Positions 43,193 to 51,831 of a stretch of 64,000 nucleotides of DNA are shown one piece after another. The notes under the pieces were generated by a model that saw nothing but the letters and a program-made list of their open reading frames with translations, searched no databases and was not told the DNA's origin. This DNA comes from Natronohydrobacter thiooxidans (GTDB lineage: Bacteria; Pseudomonadota; Alphaproteobacteria; Rhodobacterales; Rhodobacteraceae): assembly GCF_001884735.1 (NCBI RefSeq), contig NZ_MJAP01000013.1, positions 166,275 through 230,274 on the forward strand. The letters are read 5' to 3'. Numbering within the stretch: position 1 is the first letter of the stretch; the number at the start of each line of letters is the position of its first letter. A program made the position numbers and the translations under genes.

Positions 43193-44613
43193 CCGGACAG
43201 CTCTGTGGCGGACTCCGTGACGGTGTTTGATCCGGGGGGGCCGAGCTCGGAGGTCGCATGTCGGGCAGGGCAGCGGGTGTTGGGCCTGTCCGGTGATCCG
43301 GCGGGGGGATGCGCTGGGTTCCTGAACGAGTCGGAGGTCGCATCGCGCAAGCGCGGCACAGACGCGGGAAGCGTCGCTGGTCGCCGGGGGGATGAAGTGC
43401 CCTCATGGGCACTGGTCCGGTGTCGCAGGGCTTCGTGATCCCTCAGGCGCATCCTGGGCGGGGGCGCGCCATGGGGCAGAGTTGTCGGGGCAGCGGGTGT
43501 TGGGCCTGTCCGGTCGGGTGCTGCTTCCCTCCGCTATCCCTCCAGATCGCTTCCGTCCGGTGCTCGAAACAGAATGGCTGAGCGCGAGTTTTCGGGGGTG
43601 ACCAGCCACATCGCGGGGAGGGGTGCGGCGGGTGCGGATCAGGCCGGGGCGGCGGATAGCCTGCTCGGCCAAGCAGGACAAGCCCTGGGCGCGCGTCCTC
43701 CGGGATGATCAGCCGCATTGTGGTGCTGGGTGGGGGATTGGCACGGCTCGCGCCGCCGCGGGGCGGGGGCGCTGGGCGCGCGCGGGGAGGGGGGCGAATG
43801 TGGATCAGGCGGGGCAGTCTGGCCCGCCTGGGCGGCCGGTGCCACGCCCGCGCAGGACTCTTCCGGGATATCAGCCGCCTCGCGGGGTCGGCCGGAGCGG
43901 AATGCGTGGTCTCTCGCCGCGGGGGTGGTGGGCATTGATATCGCGCGCCGGAATGTCCGGTCGGGTGAATCCTCAGCCCGGTATTCGCTGTGGCCGGGGC
44001 GGCGGAGAGCGCGTCCGGGGTGGGAAATGCGACGCCTGCGGGCGAATTTTCGGGGGGGCGGTCGCATTGTGGTGGGGGGCGACTGTACCGTCTCTCGCTG
44101 CTGAGGGGCGGGGGCGCTGGGCGCAGGTTGGGAGCGTAGTGGTGTGCGCGGATCAGGCGCGGGCGTTTGGCCGCTCCGGGCCGGGCAGCACAAATCCCGC
44201 GCGTGAGCTCTCGGAGGTGACCAGCTGCATCCTGGGGCCGGGGGAGCCCCTCCGGGCGGGGCAGCACTAGTTGCGTGCACGGGTCTTCGGGGGTGATCGG
44301 GGCCGTCGCGGTGCCGGGTGGGGCGGAATGGAGGGCCTTTCGCCGCTGCGGGGCACGGGCGGCGATGAACGCGGCGGGTGAAGGTCAGATTGGCGTCTGA
44401 GCCGTCCGGGATGGGAGGGATGACAGCTGCGTGCGCGCTTTCGGGGGGATCAGGCGCCTTGTGGTGCCGGGCAGGGAAATATGCAGCCTCTCGCGCATTT
44501 TAGGTCGCGGATATTGAGCGCGCGCGAGGTGGGCCGGGGCGGGCGCGGGATGCGTGGCGTCTCGCCGCTGCGGGGCGCGGGCGTTGACATGGCGCGCGGG
44601 AAGGGCTGCGCGA
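43193..44613. repeat. 1.4-kb G-rich array of degenerate repeats related to the 3' end of the neighbouring cation-transporter gene
   Basis: No credible gene lies here. Recurrent landmarks in the same order are a cggg-atgatcagccgc-like box (near 43599, 43706, 43868, 44056, 44217, 44296, 44446 and, as coding DNA, 44680), a tctcgccgctgcggggcg-like box (43746, 43911, 44092, 44337, 44561), and gatcaggccgggg (43638, 43803, 44151, 44612). Spacing varies from about 80 to 245 bp. Read on the minus strand several units encode decayed versions of the transporter C-terminus (genuine end SEESRAGVAMPGPEGL): SESSRAGFVLPGPERP near 44200, TPEDPCTQLVLPRPEGL near 44260, PEESCAGVAP near 43850. A separate exact 27-bp repeat occurs at 43268-43294 and 43488-43514. 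The plus strand is rich in G-runs. Confidence 0.75.
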
Positions 44614-45585
44614 TCAGGCCGGGGCGGTGGGCAACCCCTCCGGGCCGGGCATCGCGACGCCTGCGCGCGATTCCTCGGAGATGATCACCAGCACTTCCGA
44701 TCCGGGCAGGACCGGGTGCACGGTTTTTGTCAGTTGCTGATAGAGCGCGTCGACCTCGCGGGCGGTGATGGCGGCCTCGGGCGTGTAATAGACGCAGATC
44801 AGATGGCTGCGGCCGTTTTTCATCACCGTGAAATCCTGCACCTCGCCGGGCAGGGCCGCGAGAACCGGGCGCATCGCCCGGCGTGCCGCTGAGATCGTGG
44901 CGGGCTGTGCGGTCACACCGGCCAATTCGCCCAGACCGGCGAGGAAATCCTTCCAGAAATGGCCAAGGGCGGCGAGGCACAGCATGAGCACGATCAGCGA
45001 ATCGCCGATGGGCGCGACGGGGGCGAGGAAGCTGTCGCGATAGACATAGATGGCGATGAGGCCGGTTCCGGCGATGCCCGACAGCGCGCCGTCGAAGATC
45101 GCGGCCTTGGCCTCGACCCGCAGGATGTCGCTGCGCCGACCCGTTTTGACCCAGTTGCGGTAATGCACCGCCCAGAGCAGCAGGCAGGTCACGGCGATGA
45201 TGGCGAAATAGATGAAGACCGGGGCGAAGACGAGTTCCGAGACCTCGCCATGGACCAGATAGGCATGGATCGACTGCGCGGATGTGGCGACCGCAAAGAG
45301 GATCAGGCCAAGGATGGTGAGCGCGCGGAAGGTGGTGAAGAGTGATTCCTCGGTCGCATAGCCCAGCGGTCGGAACTTGTCGGGACCGCGCGAGAGGCGG
45401 CGGCTGACCAGCAGGCCGATCAGCGCCCAGGTGAAGCCGATGGCCGAAAACAGCCCGTCGACGAGAATGGCGCTGGAATTGGCCATGATGCCCGCGCCGA
45501 CACCCGCCGCGCCCATGAAGAGATTGCCGATCATCGACAGGATCATCGAGCGGCTTTCGCGGGTGGCATGGGGGCTTTGGGTCAT
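44614..45585 (-). CDS. CDF-like cation transporter (COG3965 type)
   Basis: A 323-residue membrane protein related to cation diffusion facilitators. About six helices are seen (within residues 15-225). SSAILVDGLFSAIG (second helix) and AAIFDGALSGIAGTG (fifth helix) carry the Asp residues corresponding to the CDF metal site, though the classic HxxxD is reduced to Asp alone. The cytosolic C-terminal domain (about 235-315; VQDFTVMKNGRSHLICVYY) is ferredoxin-like. ATG 45585 is preferred to the upstream ATG. The last 20 codons appear to be the template of the adjacent repeat array. Metal specificity is unknown. Confidence 0.8.
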   Translation of the reverse strand: MTQSPHATRESRSMILSMIGNLFMGAAGVGAGIMANSSAILVDGLFSAIGFTWALIGLLVSRRLSRGPDKFRPLGYATEESLFTTFRALTILGLILFAVATSAQSIHAYLVHGEVSELVFAPVFIYFAIIAVTCLLLWAVHYRNWVKTGRRSDILRVEAKAAIFDGALSGIAGTGLIAIYVYRDSFLAPVAPIGDSLIVLMLCLAALGHFWKDFLAGLGELAGVTAQPATISAARRAMRPVLAALPGEVQDFTVMKNGRSHLICVYYTPEAAITAREVDALYQQLTKTVHPVLPGSEVLVIISEESRAGVAMPGPEGLPTAPA

Positions 45586-45691
45586 GGCGGGGCACCTTGG
45601 GCGGGACAGCGGATCGTTGCGCCAGCTTGGCACGGATGGCGGCCGGGGTGAAGCGCGGTGCTGGCAGGCAGGGCTGCGTTTTCGGGGCGGG

Positions 45692-46873
45692 TTATTCGGC
45701 GCCGATGGCGTGGCTGTAGCCGCGTTCGGCCCCGGCCTCGGTGCTCTGGGCCGGGCTGTCGGGCGTCAGGGGGAATTCCTCTTCCGGCAACCCTTCGCGC
45801 GAGAGCAGGATGGCGACGGGGCGGGCGGCGGGGATATGCGAGCAGACGATCATCACCGCGACCATGAAGGGGACGGCGAGGAACATGCCGGGGATGCCCC
45901 AGACCGCGCCCCAGAAGGCGAGCGAGATGATGATGCCGAAGGCCGAGAGGCGCAGGGTCCGGCCCATCAGCATCGGGTCGATGACATTGCCGAGGATGAA
46001 CTGGATCATGCCTGCGAGCACGAAGATGAGCACGGCGGTCTGCGGCTCGGGCACCTGGATATAGGCCACCAGCGTCACGATCAGCGTGGCGATGATGGAG
46101 CCGACCGAGGGGAGGAAGTTCAGAACGAAGGTCAGCAGCCCCATGGCCACGGCGAATTGCAGGTTGAAGACGCTGAGCAGCAGGAAGATCGCGACGCCGG
46201 TGACGGAAGAGACCAGCGTCTTGACCAGAAGGTAGCGGTTCACGCGGCGGATGATCGAGCCGATGATGGCGCTGACGCGCGCCGCCTGGGCCTTGTCGGC
46301 CATCAGGTTTTCCAGCTTGGTGCCGAACCAGACCCGTTCGAGGAAGAGAAAGCCCACGAAGAGGATGATCAGCACGACCTGGCTGAGGATCGTGCCCGCC
46401 TGACCGGCGGCCGAGCGCAGATAGCCCGAGATCTCGATGCTGCGCACCGTCTGCAGGACCGAGTTCTCGACCCCCGGACCCATCCATGCGAACATCTGCG
46501 CAATCGCGCGCTGCGCGTCGTCGGTATAGGCGAGGGTGGTGCTGAGGACCGTATTGATCTGCGAGATCACCAGCCCTGCAAGGGTCAGCAGCCCCGAGGC
46601 GATGAGGAACACCGCGACGATCGAGGCCAGCCAGTTGGCGATGCGGAACTGGCCGATGCGCAGGCGCGAGATCGAGTTGATCGCATCCGAGGTCAGCGAA
46701 AACAGGATGATGGCGATGGCGAGTGCGATCAGGATGAATTTCGCCTGCACCAGCAGAAACAGCACCACGGCGAAGGCGATGATGCCCATCAGCCATGTCT
46801 GCAGGCGGAACTTCTCGTTGAAGCTCAGCCTTGCGATGCCGCTTGGGGCCGGGGTGGTGTTCTTGTCAGACAT
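45692..46873 (-). CDS. AI-2E family transporter (YdiK/PerM-like)
   Basis: A 393-residue membrane protein of the AI-2 exporter family (TqsA/PerM/YdiK), with about seven to eight helices, a central cytosolic loop (residues 130-200) and the conserved VLNFLPSVGSIIATLIVTLV segment (about 245) followed by GNVIDPMLMGRTLRLSAFGI, the family hallmark. The family includes autoinducer exporters and Na/H antiporters, so the cargo is not assigned. A short acidic tail ends the protein. Confidence 0.88.
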   Translation of the reverse strand: MSDKNTTPAPSGIARLSFNEKFRLQTWLMGIIAFAVVLFLLVQAKFILIALAIAIILFSLTSDAINSISRLRIGQFRIANWLASIVAVFLIASGLLTLAGLVISQINTVLSTTLAYTDDAQRAIAQMFAWMGPGVENSVLQTVRSIEISGYLRSAAGQAGTILSQVVLIILFVGFLFLERVWFGTKLENLMADKAQAARVSAIIGSIIRRVNRYLLVKTLVSSVTGVAIFLLLSVFNLQFAVAMGLLTFVLNFLPSVGSIIATLIVTLVAYIQVPEPQTAVLIFVLAGMIQFILGNVIDPMLMGRTLRLSAFGIIISLAFWGAVWGIPGMFLAVPFMVAVMIVCSHIPAARPVAILLSREGLPEEEFPLTPDSPAQSTEAGAERGYSHAIGAE

Positions 46874-46964
46874 ATGGTGCGGCTGCCACTGCGGAACTCA
46901 GGTATGCAGTATGCGTGCCCCCTGTGACGCGCACAAGGGTGTTGCCGCGTTTTTTATCGGCGGC

Positions 46965-47855
46965 TCAGTCGCCTTCGCGGGCCGCGCGCAGGATATAGGC
47001 GGCGATTGCGTCGAGATCGGCCTTGTCGAGCTGGCGCAGATTGCCGACCACATCGGCCATGGTCCCGCCCACCACGTCGAATTCAGGGGTCAGGCCGGAA
47101 CTGAGATAGGCGCTGACATCGAATTCGGTCCAGTCGAAACCCGGCCCGGCAATGGCCGGGATCCGGCCTGTGCCCGAGGGGTTGGGTGCGCCACGGTGCC
47201 ATTCGGCGCGGGTGAGCCCGCCAAGGAGGTTGCGCGGCGTGTGGCATTCGCCGCAATGGGCGAGCGCTTCGGCAAGGTAGCGGCCGCGTTCTTCTTGCGG
47301 GGTGAGGGGGCCGGTGACGGCCCAGTCGTCGCGCAGGAAGAGGGTTTTCCACAGGCCCAGCGTGCGGCGGATGGTGAAGGGAAAGTCCAGATCATGCGGC
47401 AGCGAGGGGGTCGCGTCCGAGGGCAGGGTCATCATATAGGCATAGAGATCGGCGATGTCCTGCGGTTCGGCCCGGATATAGCTGGTATAGGGGAAGGCCG
47501 GGTAATAATGCGCGCCTTGCGGAGAGATGCCGCGCATCACCGCATTGATGAATTCGGCCTGCGACCAGTTGCCGATGCCATGGTCGGGGTGGGTGCTGAT
47601 ATTCGGGGCGTGAAAGGTGCCGAAATCGCTGGCAAAGCTGCGCCCGCCTGACAGGATCAGCGGATCAGAGTCGCGCGCAGGCGCACGATGGCAGGAACTG
47701 CAGCCGGCGGCGAGGAAGATGGTTCGACCTGCCTGCGGGTCGCCTTGCAGGTCGGTGATCTGTGCCTCGTCCAAGGGGCGCGGGGCGGAGAGCGCCCAGG
47801 CGGTTCCTGCCGCTATGATGCCCAAAGCTGCGAAGCCCAGAAGAAACCGGTGCAT
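46965..47855 (-). CDS. di-haem cytochrome c
   Basis: A 296-residue periplasmic or membrane-anchored c-type cytochrome. The signal/anchor HRFLLGFAALGIIAAGTAWA is followed by haem site 1 CSSCH (about residue 50) and haem site 2 CGECH (about 200), each with downstream Met candidates (MTLPSD; MADVVGNL). The pattern CSSCHRAP...SGG...NIS/PD matches cytochrome c subunits of alcohol/sorbitol dehydrogenase type and the DHC-like family. ATG 47855 precedes the signal; the 68-codon upstream extension overlaps the cytochrome c' gene and is rejected. It lies 49 bp after the cytochrome c' gene on the same strand. Confidence 0.88.
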   Translation of the reverse strand: MHRFLLGFAALGIIAAGTAWALSAPRPLDEAQITDLQGDPQAGRTIFLAAGCSSCHRAPARDSDPLILSGGRSFASDFGTFHAPNISTHPDHGIGNWSQAEFINAVMRGISPQGAHYYPAFPYTSYIRAEPQDIADLYAYMMTLPSDATPSLPHDLDFPFTIRRTLGLWKTLFLRDDWAVTGPLTPQEERGRYLAEALAHCGECHTPRNLLGGLTRAEWHRGAPNPSGTGRIPAIAGPGFDWTEFDVSAYLSSGLTPEFDVVGGTMADVVGNLRQLDKADLDAIAAYILRAAREGD

Positions 47856-47904
47856 GAGAGCCCTTTCGCTGATCCTGTGGGCGGGTTCGATGCCGCGCCC
47901 TGCC

Positions 47905-48363
47905 TTAGCTGGCCTCTTCGCGATAGACCTCATGGCAGGCCTGACAGGCGCCTGCGGTTCTGCCAAAGGCGGCCTGCATGGCCTCCAGACCATCGCCCGC
48001 AGCCCCCTGCAGCGCTTCGGTCGCGTCTTGCAATGCGCCGAATTTCGCCGCGAAATCATCGAGATTGTCCCAGATCGCGGGCCGGGCGCGGGTGCCGTCG
48101 ATACTCATGGAATCGGTGCCTTCGGGCCAGAGGCGGGACTGGTCGTGGCGGGTCACATGAAAGAGATTGTCGGCAGCGGTCTGCGCCATTTCGGCGTCAT
48201 AGTCGATCCGGCCTTGCGCCATGGCGCCCATGACGCCGAAATTATGAATGAAGAGCTTGAACTGCCCCTGCCGTGTTTCAACTGCCGGGTCATTCTCGGC
48301 CATGGCCGGAAAGGCGATGGCGGCGCCGAGGGCAAGGGTTCCAATGAGGTGTTTGAAAGACAT
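47905..48363 (-). CDS. cytochrome c' (cytochrome c-prime)
   Basis: A 152-residue periplasmic four-helix-bundle haem protein. A signal peptide (MSFKHLIGTLALGAAIAFPAMA) precedes the mature domain with RQGQFKLFIHNFGVMGAMAQG. The haem site CQACHEVYRE is at the C-terminus as expected for class II cytochromes c. Cytochromes c' bind NO and CO and may protect against nitrosative stress. It precedes the di-haem cytochrome gene, probably in one transcript. Confidence 0.92.
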   Translation of the reverse strand: MSFKHLIGTLALGAAIAFPAMAENDPAVETRQGQFKLFIHNFGVMGAMAQGRIDYDAEMAQTAADNLFHVTRHDQSRLWPEGTDSMSIDGTRARPAIWDNLDDFAAKFGALQDATEALQGAAGDGLEAMQAAFGRTAGACQACHEVYREEAS

Positions 48364-48445
48364 TCTGTCTACTCCCTGTTGATCACGGCTGTGACCTTAG
48401 GATAATGCTGTCGCAAATCAATATCATAGATCCGTGAGGCGGGTC

Positions 48446-48982
48446 TCAGGTGAAGCGGACCTTGCCGATAAAGGGCAGGTTGCGGTTTCTTTGGGCATAA
48501 TCAATGCCGTAGCCGACGACGAATTCATCGGGGATCTCGAATCCGGTCCATGTGGCCTTGATCTCGACCTCGCGGCGCGAGGGTTTGTCGAGAAGCGCGC
48601 AGACTTCCAGCCGGGCGGGGTTGCGCGCGAGCAGGAGTTGCAGCACATGGCTGAGGGTGAAGCCGGTATCGACGATATCCTCGACCACCAGCACATCGCG
48701 CCCCTCGATCTGGCCGGAGAGATCCTTGAGGATGCGCACTTCGCGCGAGGAGCGGGTGCTGTCGCCATAGCTGGAGGCTTCGAGGAAATCGACCTCGACC
48801 GGCAGGTCGATTTCGCGCACCAGATCGGCGATGAAGACGAAAGAGCCGCGCAAAAGCCCCACGACCACGAGTTTCTCGGTGCTCTGGAAGCTGCGCGATA
48901 TTTCCTCGGCCAGTTCCTCGACCCGTGCGGCGATTTGCTTGGCGGAGATCATCTGGTCGATGACATAGGCTGGCTGCGTCAT
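48446..48982 (-). CDS. hpt: hypoxanthine phosphoribosyltransferase
   Basis: A 178-residue purine-salvage enzyme making IMP (and GMP) from hypoxanthine or guanine and PRPP. The PRPP loop [17 protein letters not shown] (about residues 95-111), [29 protein letters not shown] and [11 protein letters not shown] are the family motifs. The start at ATG 48982 is chosen; an in-frame upstream start would overlap the divergent gene. It diverges from the COQ10-like gene. Confidence 0.95.
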   Translation of the reverse strand: MTQPAYVIDQMISAKQIAARVEELAEEISRSFQSTEKLVVVGLLRGSFVFIADLVREIDLPVEVDFLEASSYGDSTRSSREVRILKDLSGQIEGRDVLVVEDIVDTGFTLSHVLQLLLARNPARLEVCALLDKPSRREVEIKATWTGFEIPDEFVVGYGIDYAQRNRNLPFIGKVRFT

Positions 48983-49046
48983 AACTGCCCCTTGATTTTT
49001 CGGTCTGACTTTAGGACATGGGCGCGGAGCAGGACAAGAGCAGAGC

Positions 49047-49493
49047 ATGCCCAAACATACCGAACATCGCCATATGCCCTATGAGGCGGGACAGATTTTC
49101 GATCTGGTGGCGGATGTGGCGCGCTATCCCGAATTTCTGCCCTGGACCGCGGCGGCGCGGATCCGGTCGCGCAGGCCGATTGCGGGGGGCGAGGAGATCG
49201 AGGCGGATCTGGTGATTTCCTTCAAGGTGTTTCGCGAGCGATTCGGCTCGCGCGTGCGGCTTTACCCCGAAGCGGGCAAGATCGACACGGCCTATCTGGA
49301 CGGGCCGTTCAAATATCTGATCTCGCATTGGCAGGTGCGGCCTGCCGAGGGGGGCGGCTGTGTCGTGGATTTCTCGGTTGATTTCGAGTTCCGCAATCCG
49401 GTGCTGCAAAAGCTGATCGGGGTGGTGTTCGATCAGGCGATGCGCCGGGTTGTGAGCGCGTTCGAGGCGCGGGCGAAGGCGCTTTACGGGTGA
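49047..49493 (+). CDS. COQ10/RatA-like START-domain protein
   Basis: A 148-residue polyketide-cyclase/START-fold protein: [39 protein letters not shown], and the [16 protein letters not shown] and [19 protein letters not shown] segments are the Coq10/RatA pattern. In alphaproteobacteria members act as ubiquinone chaperones by homology to mitochondrial Coq10; the E. coli RatA toxin belongs to the same family. The Coq10-like role is more likely here since no RatB is adjacent. Confidence 0.88.
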   Translation: MPKHTEHRHMPYEAGQIFDLVADVARYPEFLPWTAAARIRSRRPIAGGEEIEADLVISFKVFRERFGSRVRLYPEAGKIDTAYLDGPFKYLISHWQVRPAEGGGCVVDFSVDFEFRNPVLQKLIGVVFDQAMRRVVSAFEARAKALYG

Positions 49494-49500
49494 GGGGGGC

Positions 49501-49530
49501 GTAGGGTGCGTGCTGTAGCACGCACCTTAC
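49501..49530. repeat. 30-bp palindromic intergenic repeat, copy 2 of 3
   Basis: Arms gtagggtgcgtgct (49501-49514) and agcacgcaccttac (49517-49530) with one G-T wobble and a 2-nt centre. It is homologous to 3998-4027 and 56173-56201. It begins 8 bp after the COQ10-like stop, and its right arm supplies the TAA stop codon (49527-49529) of the convergent pncC-like gene. Confidence 0.85.
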
Positions 49531-50003
49531 CTTGCGTCGTCGCCAAGCGCTGCGGCGAGCAGGTTCAGGGCATGGGTGACACTGGCCGCGCGCACCCGAG
49601 CACGGCCAAGCGGGCCGAAATCGACGGTTTCGGTACGGGTGCCGTCGGGCCGCGCGATGCCGAAACAGACGCGGCCTTCGGGTTTGTGCTCGGACCCGCC
49701 GGGGCCTGCGATGCCGGTGACGGCGACGGTGATTGTCGCATTGGCGCGGGCCAGCGCGCCTTCGGCCATCTCTTGCGCCACCTGTTCCGAGACCGCGCCA
49801 TGGGCGGCAAGGGTTTCAGGTCGCACGCCCAGCATCTCGGTCTTGGCGGCGTTGGAATAGGTGACGAAGCCGCGATCCACCACATCCGACGATCCGGGGA
49901 TATCGGTCAGCGCGGCACTGATCATGCCGCCGGTGCAGCTTTCGGCGGTGGCGATCCGCGCTCCGGCGGCGCGGGCCAACGCCAGAAGCTCGGCGGGGCT
50001 CAT
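49527..50003 (-). CDS. CinA C-terminal-domain protein (NMN amidohydrolase, PncC-like)
   Basis: A 158-residue standalone CinA C-domain: RIATAESCTGGMISAALTDI (catalytic Ser/Thr region), GFVTYSNAAKTEMLGV, AHGAVSEQVAQEMAEGAL, ANATIAVTGIAGPGG-like segment TVAVTGIAGPGGSEHKPEGR. PncC deamidates nicotinamide mononucleotide in NAD recycling. Its ATG overlaps the pgpA stop (ATGA). The last codons and the stop lie in the palindromic repeat, so the C-terminus may have been set by repeat insertion. Confidence 0.9.
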   Translation of the reverse strand: MSPAELLALARAAGARIATAESCTGGMISAALTDIPGSSDVVDRGFVTYSNAAKTEMLGVRPETLAAHGAVSEQVAQEMAEGALARANATITVAVTGIAGPGGSEHKPEGRVCFGIARPDGTRTETVDFGPLGRARVRAASVTHALNLLAAALGDDAR

Positions 50004-50497
50004 GCCCCCATGATCCCATGTGCGACCACGGCGGCCACGGCCACGACCATTGCCGCCAGCGCGCCTGCGATGATATCATCGAGCATCACGCCCAAGGGCG
50101 TGTGCATCCGGTCGGCCAGCCCCACCGGCCCCGGTTTCCAGATGTCAAAGGCGCGGAAGGCGAGAAACGCCACCACCCAGCCCGGCCAGAGTGCGGTGAT
50201 CGGCACGCCCTGCATCATCGCCCCAAGCGAGACCGGCCAGAGCGCGAGCCATTGACCGGCCACTTCGTCGATGACGATCTCCGAGGGGTCCGGGTCATCG
50301 AGGCCGCGGGTTTCCTGCACCGTCGCCCACCAGCCGATCAGGAAGACAAGCACTGTGGCGAGTGCCAGCAGCGCGAAGCCGCCGATCTGGTGGATCGCCC
50401 ATGCCGCGGGCAGGGCTGCGAGCGAGCCCCAAGTTCCGGGGGCCGGGCGCAACAGGCCCGCGCCGAAGAAGGTGGCGATGAGGCGGGTGGGGGTCAT
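50000..50497 (-). CDS. pgpA: phosphatidylglycerophosphatase A
   Basis: A 165-residue integral membrane phosphatase converting PGP to phosphatidylglycerol. It has the N-terminal [42 protein letters not shown] (catalytic acidic segment; only part quoted: [19 protein letters not shown]) and [17 protein letters not shown], the three PgpA signatures. It overlaps ispF at its start and the pncC-like gene at its end by 4 nt each. Confidence 0.95.
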   Translation of the reverse strand: MTPTRLIATFFGAGLLRPAPGTWGSLAALPAAWAIHQIGGFALLALATVLVFLIGWWATVQETRGLDDPDPSEIVIDEVAGQWLALWPVSLGAMMQGVPITALWPGWVVAFLAFRAFDIWKPGPVGLADRMHTPLGVMLDDIIAGALAAMVVAVAAVVAHGIMGA

Positions 50498-50982
50498 GCT
50501 GTCTCCTTTGCGATCAGGCAGGCGGTGGCGAGGGCGGCGATCCCTTCCTCGCGGCCGGTGAAGCCAAGGCGTTCGGAGGTGGTGGCCTTGACCGAGATGC
50601 GGCTGGTGTCGAGGTCCATGATCTGCGCGAGTTTTTCCTGCATCGCCGCGGCATGGGGGCCGATTCTGGGGCGTTCGCAGACCAGTGTCACATCACAATT
50701 GCTGATGCGAAACCCCATGCTCGCGGCCAGATCGACCGCATGGCGCAGGAAGATATGGCTTGCCGCGCCCTTCCATTGCGGATCACTGGGCGGGAAATGG
50801 CGGCCGATATCGCCCTGAGCGAGCGCGCCATAGATTGCGTCGGTCAGCGCATGCATGCCGACATCGGCGTCGGAATGGCCATCGAGCGCGCGGTCATGGG
50901 GCACGAGGATGCCGCAGAGCCAGCAGCCCTCGCCGCTGGTGAAACGGTGCACGTCATAGCCATTGCCGAGGCGGATATCCAT
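50494..50982 (-). CDS. ispF: 2-C-methyl-D-erythritol 2,4-cyclodiphosphate synthase
   Basis: A 162-residue MEP-pathway enzyme forming MEcPP. The metal site GNGYDVHRF (Asp, His) is at the N-terminus, then [37 protein letters not shown], and the C-terminal [19 protein letters not shown]. It lies 15 bp after ispD. In many alphaproteobacteria ispD and ispF are fused; here they are separate. Confidence 0.97.
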   Translation of the reverse strand: MDIRLGNGYDVHRFTSGEGCWLCGILVPHDRALDGHSDADVGMHALTDAIYGALAQGDIGRHFPPSDPQWKGAASHIFLRHAVDLAASMGFRISNCDVTLVCERPRIGPHAAAMQEKLAQIMDLDTSRISVKATTSERLGFTGREEGIAALATACLIAKETA

Positions 50983-50997
50983 GTCGGTCTGTCCTGT

Positions 50998-51657
50998 TCA
51001 GGCCCCGAGAAGCCGCGCGGCGCGGGCGAAATCGGGGGCATAGGTGAGTTTGAAATTATCCTCGCAGCCCGGCGTGATCGCGACGCGCATGCCTGCGGCG
51101 CGGGCGATTTCCACATCATCGGCGGCGGGGCCGGAATGGGCGCGATGGGCCTGCAGGATAGCGGCAAAGTGAAAGCCCTGCGGGGTCTGGGCGCGGTAGA
51201 GACCGTCGCGCGGGGCGGTGTCCTGCACGAGGCCGTTCTGCCCGCGCCAGAGCGCGTCGATGACGGGCAGGGCGGGGGCGGCGCCCTCGCTGGTCTGAAG
51301 CGCTGTGATCACGCCTGCGATGACGGCGGCGCTGACCAGCGGGCGCGCGCCGTCATGGATCAGCACCAGATCGGGGGGGCTGTCGCTGAGGGATTCGAGC
51401 GCGGCGCGGACTGAGGCGGCGCGGTCGGCCCCGCCGGTGACGGCAATCTCGCCGGGGCGCAGCAGGGCTTCGGCCTGATCGCGGTCCTCGGGGTGGATGG
51501 CGAGCACGAGCCGCGTGAGCCCCGCCTTGCGGAAAGCGTCGAGCGTCCAGGCCAGAACCGGGCGGCCCGCAAGCGGGCGCCATTGTTTCGGCCCGCCCGG
51601 TCCGGCACGGGTGCCGCGCCCTGCGGCGACGATGATTGCGGCGAGTGTCTGTGCCAT
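50998..51657 (-). CDS. ispD: 2-C-methyl-D-erythritol 4-phosphate cytidylyltransferase
   Basis: A 219-residue enzyme making CDP-methylerythritol. The CTP loop [20 protein letters not shown] (residues 6-25), [20 protein letters not shown] and the C-terminal QTPQGFHF then DDVEIA are conserved; [11 protein letters not shown] near the end is the substrate segment. It is first in the ispD-ispF-pgpA-pncC unit and diverges from dusB. Confidence 0.96.
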   Translation of the reverse strand: MAQTLAAIIVAAGRGTRAGPGGPKQWRPLAGRPVLAWTLDAFRKAGLTRLVLAIHPEDRDQAEALLRPGEIAVTGGADRAASVRAALESLSDSPPDLVLIHDGARPLVSAAVIAGVITALQTSEGAAPALPVIDALWRGQNGLVQDTAPRDGLYRAQTPQGFHFAAILQAHRAHSGPAADDVEIARAAGMRVAITPGCEDNFKLTYAPDFARAARLLGA

Positions 51658-51831
51658 GCGCCCCTCGGCTGGTGATGCGCCCAGCTATAGGCCGAAGCGG
51701 GGCTTGCTGACAATCCGCGCGTCTGCCGGAAAAATATGCACAATTTTTCATCACATGATGAAATTCGCGTCAGCCTTTTGCCGAAGGCATTTGCGTGATC
51801 GGTCCCGGCAGACTAGGACAGGGGCAAGAGA

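Noticed and set aside
43443..44280. Long open frames on both strands of the repeat array (up to about 275 codons)
   Set aside because: They are Pro/Arg/Gly-rich products of high GC with no family pattern, change frame between repeat units, and exist on several frames at once, as expected of non-coding GC-rich DNA.
43193..44613. CRISPR array
   Set aside because: Repeats are long, degenerate and irregularly spaced (80-245 bp), with no constant short repeat and no cas genes.
45582..46796. 404-codon minus-strand frame overlapping the AI-2E gene
   Set aside because: It is a +1-frame shadow rich in His/Arg/Pro; the frame at 45692-46873 has the membrane helices and the family motif.
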